64,000 nt of DNA, taken from assembly GCF_000237925.1 (NCBI RefSeq), contig NW_017386041.1:62001-126000 (forward strand), read 5' to 3'. This DNA is from Schistosoma mansoni (lineage: Eukaryota > Platyhelminthes > Trematoda > Strigeidida > Schistosomatidae). Every line of letters begins with the position of its first letter. Position 1 is the first letter of the stretch. Made by a program: the position numbers and the translations under genes. The notes beneath the pieces were generated by a model, which searched no databases, was not told where the DNA came from, and saw only the letters and a list, made by a program, of their open reading frames with translations. Positions 60,601 to 64,000 of the stretch are shown piece by piece.

Positions 60601-62920
60601 TGGGTCAGACATTTATGTCAAAGGCTCCGGGTGTAGCCTCCTAAGAAAACCACCTGCTTCGGATCTGGGCACCCGGGCAGTACTATAGCCCTCACACATT
60701 TAAATGAAATGACAATTTTTTGTGTGGTGCATATATATCTGATGCCTCCTCATACCAATATTTATGTGTTCAAATAAAATGATAATAAAACTTAGTTTTG
60801 TAATTTATTCTTATGTATTTTTTATTTATTTTCATGTATCTCATTTATTATTTCCTAGGCTGATTTAGTACCTTTATCCAAAGTGTTTTATCATCCTACT
60901 GATATACCAGCTGAAAATGGTAAGTAGTATAAATCATTTACTCTTTTAACTTAAGACCTGTCAACAAATTTTTATTTGGCCTATTTAATAAATAGTCCTA
61001 GGCAGTCATTAACAGTGTACGTATGTGTATATAAACGAACGAAGTGGTTTTTATTCAACGATTATTTTTCTTGGTTGACAGTTTTTTGTTTTCCACTAAA
61101 AAACCACATTTATCAATATTATTATTTTTATGTAAGTTATAGAACTCTATAATCTTCGTAAGCAAATATGGATAGTGGCTAGCACTGGAATCCAAGACGC
61201 GCGTTTCGTCTTATTTGGGACTCGTCAGCTGGATGTACCTGCATCTCAGAGTTGATGTTCACTTCACCCCATTGCACAAGCAAATGGCTATCAGGATTCA
61301 GTGATCGAGTGAATAACGCGATGGCGTTTGAAGCGAAAGGTACTGGGTTCGAGTCCCAGAGTGAACATCAATTCTGAGATGCAGGCATATCCAGCTGACG
61401 AGTCCCAAATAGGACGAAACGCGCCTTGTCCTGGATTCCACTGCTAGCCACTATCCATCTTTGCTTACAATGTCTAATATCGTTTGCTTTTTTTTAACTT
61501 ACTACCTGTCAACAAATTTTATTTGGCCTATTTAATAAATAGTCCTAGGCAGTCATTAACAGTGTACATGTGTGTATATAAACGAATACAGGTTTAGTAG
61601 AGTTAAAATGTGGTTAATAGTAAAATCGAAGATATACGTTTCGCTCTATTTGGGACTTAGTGTGAACTTCAACATTTAGATACTGGTACACCTTACTGAT
61701 TAATCCCAAAGAAGACGAAATATATGTTGTGGATTTTATTACTAATCACAATTTAACTTTACTAGAACTTGTCATTCGATGATTATATGGAGACAATCTG
61801 CTTAGGATACAGATATATTAACAAAAACTGATAAGAACAACAGAAAATTCCAAATCCTTGCTAATACCTACACACTCGAATAAGTTAGTGTCTATATGGA
61901 CTAAGTAGCTCAGTGAATAACACTTTAGTGCTTGAAGCTGAAGGTACTGGATCCAGTTGTCGTCATAAACATTATTTTGAATGTAGGTACATTCAACTTA
62001 TTAGTCCTAAATAGGACAAAACGAGTGTCATAGATTCCACCGCTAGTCACTATCCAAATGAATTAAAGAAATCTATTTATGGTTTGATAATATACATTAA
62101 TACCAGATCTGACATTTGTTTGCCTATCTAGATGGTATAAAGAAGCACTTCGACTAAACTTTGACGACTTCTCGGTAGTCCACACAACTATACTGGGAGT
62201 CAAACCTTCGTATTTCGAAGCGAAAGCGTTAACTTGAGGTTATGAAGTCAAAACTCAGTGATTCGAATTTCTAATTTCAGTAAATTTATAATGTAGCTTG
62301 ATTATCATCCAATGTCACTGTTGCTCTCTCAATATTGTTGAACTCCACCAGTGATGACCTTCTGGAAATCAAGAAGTTCATCTTAAAGTCTGACTTGATG
62401 GTCTTCAGTAGAAATTCAACAATGAACATACGACAAGTAGCCAGTAGTTGAGGATTTCCTCTGCTTCTTGGTCACTTTCTTAAACATGGATTTCTTCATG
62501 TTTCCAACATGTTAATTGTTTAGTAGGTCATAAGGAAATCAAATCGAATGTTTGTAAACTGCCATTTCTTTGGTTTCCAAGTTGCCTTAGGTAGCGGGTG
62601 TTCATTCTATTATGATCGTGTGATCGTTGTAAAATGGTAAGGTTGTGTGACCATCGTCGATAATTTCACTCTCCTCATTCTTAATCTTATAACACTATAT
62701 ATTGTGTTGTCATTCACTAACTACTAGTTTACATCAGTTACATTTTATTCAGTTTTGGTGATTGCATCATCGATAGGGTCGCCTTATTCCCATTCAATAA
62801 AGTCAAATGATTAAACAGTAATATTCTCTTTTGGTTTCATTTTCTAGTTCTAAGATCAGATGTATTAGAAAAAGCCAATGAAGAAAATAGTATTAAAGCT
62901 CAGTCAATTGTTTCTTATTG
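36187..62920 (+). CDS. ASPSCR1: ASPSCR1/TUG-type UBX-domain protein, multi-exon, partial
   Basis: Exons by splice sites and phase: 36187 to about 36294 (end uncertain), 43452-43585, 48122-48226, 51019-51059, 52843-52934, 53777-53861, 54823-54965, 57810-57869, 58776-58828, 60859-60919, 62848-62920. Key readings: [14 protein letters not shown] (end of the second ubiquitin-like domain); [14 protein letters not shown] and [17 protein letters not shown] (the conserved segment before the UBX); then [40 protein letters not shown] and [12 protein letters not shown], which make the beta-grasp UBX fold; finally [20 protein letters not shown]. From 43452 onward all junction phases agree. Known of the family: TUG/ASPSCR1 tethers GLUT4 vesicles and binds the AAA ATPase p97 in mammals; in a fluke I infer p97 binding and a membrane-traffic role. 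The N-terminal ubiquitin-like exons and the last exon were not found. Exons of 41-60 nt sit in introns of up to 7 kb full of repeats. Confidence 0.88.
36610..36661. repeat. (TA)n microsatellite
   Basis: About 50 bases of alternating T and A in an ASPSCR1 intron. An (AAT)n run follows at about 36824-36850. Confidence 0.9.
37830..39760 (+). mobile_element. RTE-clade LINE, Perere-3/SR3-like, 5'-truncated
   Basis: Starts in the segment just before the reverse transcriptase ([20 protein letters not shown]) and runs through the complete RT and C-terminal region. The 3' UTR contains 'ggtgttgatcttgttgtgct' and ends in a short TGAC-repeat tail (about 39740-39757), as this family has. The endonuclease half is missing. 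It lies in sense orientation in an ASPSCR1 intron. Confidence 0.85.
38051..39562 (+). CDS. Reverse transcriptase of an RTE-clade LINE (open, N-truncated)
   Basis: 503 residues from the first start-like codon; the frame is open further upstream to about 37840. Motifs: [18 protein letters not shown] (RT1), [16 protein letters not shown] (RT2), [14 protein letters not shown] (catalytic Asp), [17 protein letters not shown] (RT4), [13 protein letters not shown] (intact YADD) and FTYLGSLIS (thumb). The C-terminal part has [31 protein letters not shown]-like and [17 protein letters not shown], then [15 protein letters not shown]. No stop or frameshift interrupts the RT, so this is the youngest-looking LINE in the window. 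It cannot move alone because the endonuclease part is absent. Confidence 0.85.
   Translation: MAPEVFKYGGPILATRLTNILAKIWETDVIPSDWSQSLIVPIYEKGPKSSCDNHRGISLTNIASKILASIIIGRLTKTCELQTRENQAGFRPGRGCIDHIFTIRQVLEHRYAYRRPTMIVFLDLKAAFDSVDRKVLWQCLSLKGVPEKYINLVKALHSNTTGRVRAYGKLSYDFTTSSGVRQGYPLSPFLFNFIIYLLLEITLSSTEFSGIDLLPGGSLIDLEYADDIVLFGEDADKMQSLLLELSNNARMFGMRFSPSKCKLLLQDWPASTPELRIGSEVVEHVDNFTYLGSLISPNGLVSDEISARTQKARLAFANLRHLWRRRDIRLSIKGRVYCATVRSVLLYGCKTWPLRVENTRKLLVFDHRCLRNIARICWDHRVSNSELRRRVLGNDGKSVDEVMNLHRLRWLGHVLRMPEHRLPRRAMLTSVGDGWKRVRGGQTKTWHQCLKSLTSGVSHVGRCRLLGWGPRDYRNQWLETLCDMAQNRSQWRRCIHSLSSLKP
39960..41900 (-). mobile_element. SR2-like RTE LINE copy, broken
   Basis: Minus-strand blocks in order from the 5' side: endonuclease with [20 protein letters not shown] and TWLSPDYT (41420-41629); the linker [20 protein letters not shown] and [20 protein letters not shown] (40822-41103); a segment reading [20 protein letters not shown] and [20 protein letters not shown] (about 40640-40790); and degraded RT remains to about 39960. 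These match the layout of SR2-type RTE elements. Several frameshifts and stops are present. An Sm-alpha piece sits inside at about 40220-40318. Confidence 0.8.
40220..40318 (+). repeat. Degenerate Sm-alpha SINE piece (hammerhead half)
   Basis: Contains 'ctggtacatccaaccaagtt', 'gaacgaaacgcacgtcctag' and 'accatccacctctgcttata', the order found in the 3' half of Sm-alpha. The CTGANGA core is lost (reads CCAAGTTGAA), so no active ribozyme is expected. Confidence 0.65.
41904..42115 (+). repeat. 5' part of the ~520-bp repeat
   Basis: Holds the 5' blocks 'ctctcacatggccacgcgta', 'agggaagtcctactcactgc' and 'ggttggtggatacggcg'. It is immediately followed by the 3' end of a copy in the opposite orientation. 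Confidence 0.7.
42127..42183 (-). repeat. 3' end of the ~520-bp repeat
   Basis: Reads 'tatttaaacacaaatattgg' and 'gcgccacacaaa', the reverse complement of the 3' end and tail of the family. Confidence 0.75.
42350..42550 (-). mobile_element. 3' fragment of a Perere-3/SR3-like LINE
   Basis: The minus-strand reading [20 protein letters not shown] matches the C-terminus of the LINE at 38051-39562 ([19 protein letters not shown]). Only the last codons and adjoining sequence remain. Confidence 0.7.
43115..43262 (+). repeat. Diverged copy of the second hammerhead SINE
   Basis: The tRNA-like head contains 'ggctcagtggtctagcggta' (A-box region) and 'ggtcctgggttagatct' (degenerate B box). Farther on come 'gaacgaaacggccgtcca' and 'ggttctcaagtttttagtgg'. 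The ribozyme core is degraded (GATGTCGTGAACGAAAC). Confidence 0.6.
43754..44275 (-). repeat. ~520-bp interspersed repeat, full copy
   Basis: Complete copy with an (ATT)n tail at the plus-strand left end. Its first ~330 bases are identical or nearly so to those of the copy at 47506-48016. Confidence 0.85.
45360..46312 (+). mobile_element. 5' half of a Perere-3/SR3-like LINE (endonuclease part)
   Basis: Begins in the 5' region and contains the start of an endonuclease/exonuclease/phosphatase domain: [18 protein letters not shown] and then [18 protein letters not shown], with the catalytic Glu in SET. It is followed by [15 protein letters not shown] and [10 protein letters not shown]. The frame stops at 46300 beside a short ACTGACTGACTG run. 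The reverse-transcriptase half is absent. This is unusual, because retrotransposed LINEs normally lose the 5' end rather than the 3' end. Confidence 0.75.
46677..47201 (+). repeat. ~520-bp interspersed repeat, full copy
   Basis: Sense orientation defined by its tail: starts 'ccccgaatgccctggtacgg' and ends 'tttatgtgtttaaataaac' followed by AAAT repeats. The tail points to retroposition. I see no long conserved protein frame and no clear tRNA head. Confidence 0.85.
47506..48016 (-). repeat. ~520-bp interspersed repeat, full copy
   Basis: Near-identical to 43754-44275 over its left ~330 bases and more diverged after that. Confidence 0.85.
48425..48626 (+). repeat. ~520-bp interspersed repeat, 5'-truncated
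   Basis: Holds the 3' part from 'accaatcgttggtcaccggc' to 'gtggcgcatatatatttggtg'. It is truncated at both ends. Confidence 0.75.
50650..50826 (-). repeat. tRNA-derived SINE with hammerhead motif (second family)
   Basis: Read on the minus strand: a tRNA-like head with GGCTGAGTGGTATATCGGTT (A-box region) and a perfect B box GGTTCGAATCT (plus coordinates 50757-50767), then a hammerhead motif, then the conserved 'aggttttctacggtggtcta' tail. It matches the copies at 58118-58292 and 58378-58548. Confidence 0.8.
50689..50734 (-). ncRNA. Hammerhead ribozyme motif in a SINE
   Basis: On the minus strand: stem I GCACTG pairs with CAGTGC. The core CTGAGGA is a valid CUGANGA. Stem II is GTCC...GGAC. 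GAAAC follows, then a short stem III (ACGG/CCGT) and the cleavage triplet GTC. All core positions of a hammerhead are present, so self-cleavage is plausible. Confidence 0.75.
51184..51625 (-). repeat. ~520-bp interspersed repeat
   Basis: Nearly full copy with a short internal deletion around 51316 relative to the other copies ('ttaaggggctcatggtagcc'). Confidence 0.8.
51953..52112 (-). repeat. Sm-alpha-like SINE
   Basis: On the minus strand, a degenerate tRNA-like part ('gcgatggcgtttaaagcgaa', 'ggtactggattctagtctca') is followed by 'agatgcaggtacatccagct' and a hammerhead, then 'ccactatccatttttg'. The same order is found at 61310-61470. Confidence 0.8.
51974..52024 (-). ncRNA. Hammerhead ribozyme motif (Sm-alpha type)
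   Basis: On the minus strand: ACATCCAG / CTGACGA / GTCC...GGAC / GAAAC, then GCACGTC and CTGGATT. Stem I (ATCCAG with CTGGAT) and stem II pair well, and the CUGANGA and GAAA core boxes are intact. Stem III is very short and carries one mismatch, as is usual for schistosome hammerheads with weak stem III. Confidence 0.75.
54004..54526 (-). repeat. ~520-bp interspersed repeat, full copy
   Basis: Full copy with an ATTT-repeat tail at its plus-strand left end ('tatatttatttatttaaac'). It lies in the intron between ASPSCR1 exons 53777-53861 and 54823-54965. Confidence 0.85.
55030..57800. other. ASPSCR1 intron without recognisable elements
   Basis: Two non-overlapping open frames (55859-56113 and 56793-57074, both minus) have no family I recognise. 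They could be remnants of unclassified repeats. No terminal repeats or tails were seen. Confidence 0.45.
58157..58202 (-). ncRNA. Hammerhead ribozyme motif in a SINE
   Basis: On the minus strand: GCACTG / CTGAGGT / GTCG...GGGC / GAAAC / GGCCGTC / CAGTGC. Stem I and the stem III boundary are intact. The core reads CTGAGGT where CUGANGA is required, so the last A is lost, and stem II is imperfect. Activity is doubtful. Confidence 0.6.
58425..58470 (+). ncRNA. Decayed hammerhead ribozyme motif
   Basis: GCACTG / CTGAGGA / GTCC...GAAC / AAAAC / GGCCGTC / CAGTGC. The CUGANGA box is intact, but the conserved GAAA is changed to AAAA and stem II has a mismatch, so the motif is predicted inactive. Confidence 0.6.
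59586..59630. repeat. Telomere-like CCCTAA variants
   Basis: 'cccttaaccctaaacgctaa' followed by 'ccctaaaccgtaaacc' resembles degenerate CCCTAA repeats, the complement of the TTAGGG telomere unit. It is too short and imperfect to be a telomere. Confidence 0.4.
60258..60790 (+). repeat. ~520-bp interspersed repeat, full copy
   Basis: Full copy from 'cccccaaatgcccc' to 'tttatgtgttcaaataaaat', ending 70 bases before ASPSCR1 exon 60859-60919. Confidence 0.85.
61159..61265 (-). repeat. Sm-alpha SINE, 3' half
   Basis: Minus-strand copy from 'agtgaacatcaactctgaga' to 'actatccatatttgctta'. It faces the fuller plus-strand copy at 61310-61470. Confidence 0.8.
61186..61236 (-). ncRNA. Hammerhead ribozyme motif (Sm-alpha type)
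   Basis: On the minus strand: ACATCCAG / CTGACGA / GTCCCAAATAAGAC / GAAAC / GCGCGTC / TTGGATT. All core boxes are intact. Stem I has six pairs (one G-U), stem II three firm pairs, and stem III is ACGC/GCGT. The cleavage triplet is GTC. Confidence 0.8.
61310..61470 (+). repeat. Sm-alpha SINE, nearly complete
   Basis: A tRNA-like head with B box GGTTCGAGTCC at 61346-61356, then 'gagatgcaggcatatccagc' and the hammerhead, ending 'ccactatccatctttgctta'. It is the best-preserved copy in the window. Confidence 0.85.
61387..61438 (+). ncRNA. Hammerhead ribozyme motif (Sm-alpha type)
   Basis: ATATCCAG / CTGACGA / GTCC...GGAC / GAAAC / GCGCCTTGTC / CTGGATTCC. The core boxes and stems I and II are intact. 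Stem III is altered by extra bases before the GTC triplet, so cleavage may be weaker than for the copy at 61186. Confidence 0.75.
61620..62060. repeat. Degenerate Sm-alpha copies
   Basis: 61620-61700 (minus) and 61695-61750 (plus) keep 'gaagatatacgtttcgctct' and 'aatcccaaagaagacgaaat'. 61895-62060 (plus) keeps 'gtacattcaacttattagtc', 'aggacaaaacgagtgtcata' and 'gattccaccgctagtcacta'. The core boxes are mutated in all of them, so they are old copies. Confidence 0.6.
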
Positions 62921-62941
62921 GTATGTTGTTTGTCTAATTTG

Positions 62942-63152
62942 ATTTATTTAAACACATAACTATTGGTACAAAGGCGCGCCACACAAATCTCATTTGATTT
63001 GTGTGAGGGCTATGGTACTGTCCGGGTGCCCAAACTGAAGCAGGTGGTTTTCTTAGGGGACCACAACCGGAGCCTTTGACTTAAAGATCTACTCCACAAG
63101 ACAGTGGAGCATCGTAAGGAGATGCAGTTTCATGGTAGCCGGTGACCAACGA
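62942..63152 (-). repeat. 3' part of the ~520-bp repeat
   Basis: Begins with the tail side 'atttatttaaacacataac' 20 bases after the donor of ASPSCR1 exon 62848-62920. It holds only the 3' two fifths of the element. Confidence 0.75.
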
Positions 63153-63202
63153 TGTAAATTGTTTAGTGATTGATTGATCCTGTTTGAAGTCTCATTAATT
63201 AT

Positions 63203-63550
63203 GCCCCCAAATGCCCTGGTACGGCCGAGAGTGGGGAGAGTCCGCTCTCCCTCTCCAAATGCTCTCACATGGCCACGCCTATATAGCCTCTGACAGGGAA
63301 GTCCTACTCACTGCTTTCTCACAACAGGTGTGTTGTTTACGAAAGTGAGTGGACGAAAAGCGAATGTCCGGCACTTCAACCGAGTTAGTGGATACGGCGA
63401 GTCCACCTAGGGGAGTAGGAAAACCCTAATTCTAAACTAATGGTGCACATGGGCTTCAGTATCCTGAGGGAACAAATGGTGTATGAATCAATCGTTGGTC
63501 ACCGGCTACCATGGGACTATATCTCCTCACGATGTTCCACTGCCTTGTGG
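63203..63550 (+). repeat. 5' part of the ~520-bp repeat
   Basis: From 'gcccccaaatgccctggtac' to 'ccactgccttgtggat', in the opposite orientation to the preceding piece and overlapping it by about 70 bases of the consensus. Confidence 0.75.
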
Positions 63551-64000
63551 ATACTACTATAAGATTTCAAATGTTGAAAATCATTTTCTTTCTTTTAGAG
63601 GTAGTAACAAATGGTTTTGATTGAATATTTACATATGCTGCCTACCATATTTATTATAGTTTCAGAAATCTCCAAAAGCCCAAGATTGTGTATAATTATA
63701 AATAACCTCATCTTTCTATACATAAACTAATCTTGGAATTAAGCATTTATTCACAGTTAGCGCTTTCTGTTTCATGTTTTAGTTGACGATTAGAAGTATT
63801 TACGGATATTGAGACTACCTAGGAGGAAAGTTCAAGCGTGTCTGCAACAAGACTCATCAATCTGAATATAGGTTCAGAAACGTTTTCATGTCGTTTAATA
63901 TATATTCATCTAGTCTCGATTTGGTATCCGAACAACCCTCTCTATATGTGTGTTGACTACTGACCTGCACATGCAAATCCCTTGCTAGCTTCATAATCTG
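63551..64000. other. Window end, downstream of the last seen ASPSCR1 exon
   Basis: The expected C-terminal exon of ASPSCR1 (usually basic and Lys/Pro-rich) was not found. The acceptor-like 'tctttcttttag' at about 63600 would lead to an immediate stop in the phase left by exon 62848-62920. Confidence 0.4.

Overview
The window looks like nuclear DNA of a blood fluke (genus Schistosoma or a close relative; the species cannot be fixed from the sequence). The evidence is AT-rich, intron-rich animal DNA; SINE-like repeats carrying hammerhead ribozymes of the Sm-alpha type; non-LTR retrotransposons of the RTE clade (SR2-like and Perere-3/SR3-like) and of a CR1-like group; and Gypsy-type LTR fossils. 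There are no bacterial operons and no CRISPR array.

Two host genes can be supported. An RBM12-type protein with several RRM domains is read on the minus strand at 3686-6457. Its whole 923-residue coding region is one exon, with splice signals next to both ends, so introns probably lie in the UTRs. On the plus strand, small exons scattered from about 35.9 to 62.9 kb encode an ASPSCR1/TUG-type protein with a C-terminal UBX domain. Ten exons (36187-62920) follow the order of the family, and at nearly all junctions the splice phases agree. The first ubiquitin-like exons and the C-terminal end were not found.

The rest is mostly transposon debris. From 7.7 to 21.5 kb lie a repeat copy, fragments of CR1-like LINEs, a compact LTR element with near-identical LTRs and a 5-bp target duplication (9288-12138), a Gypsy gag fossil interrupted by a CR1-like LINE (15080-17729), a second gag fossil, and a rearranged minus-strand LINE copy. 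A broken minus-strand Gypsy element occupies 24.6-28.1 kb, followed by an SR2-like LINE scrap.

The most striking structure is 30148-35869: two head-to-head copies of a DNA transposon forming a giant inverted repeat, with a 200-N gap inside. Each arm carries an outward-facing two-part DUF4806-like protein; the left arm has a Tnp2-like transposase and the right arm its remains. The right terminus lies only about 30 bp before a possible ASPSCR1 exon.

From 37.8 to 63.6 kb the ASPSCR1 introns are filled with LINE pieces in both orientations, about a dozen copies or pieces of an unclassified ~520-bp repeat, and tRNA-derived SINEs of two families with hammerhead motifs, two of them arranged as inverted pairs.
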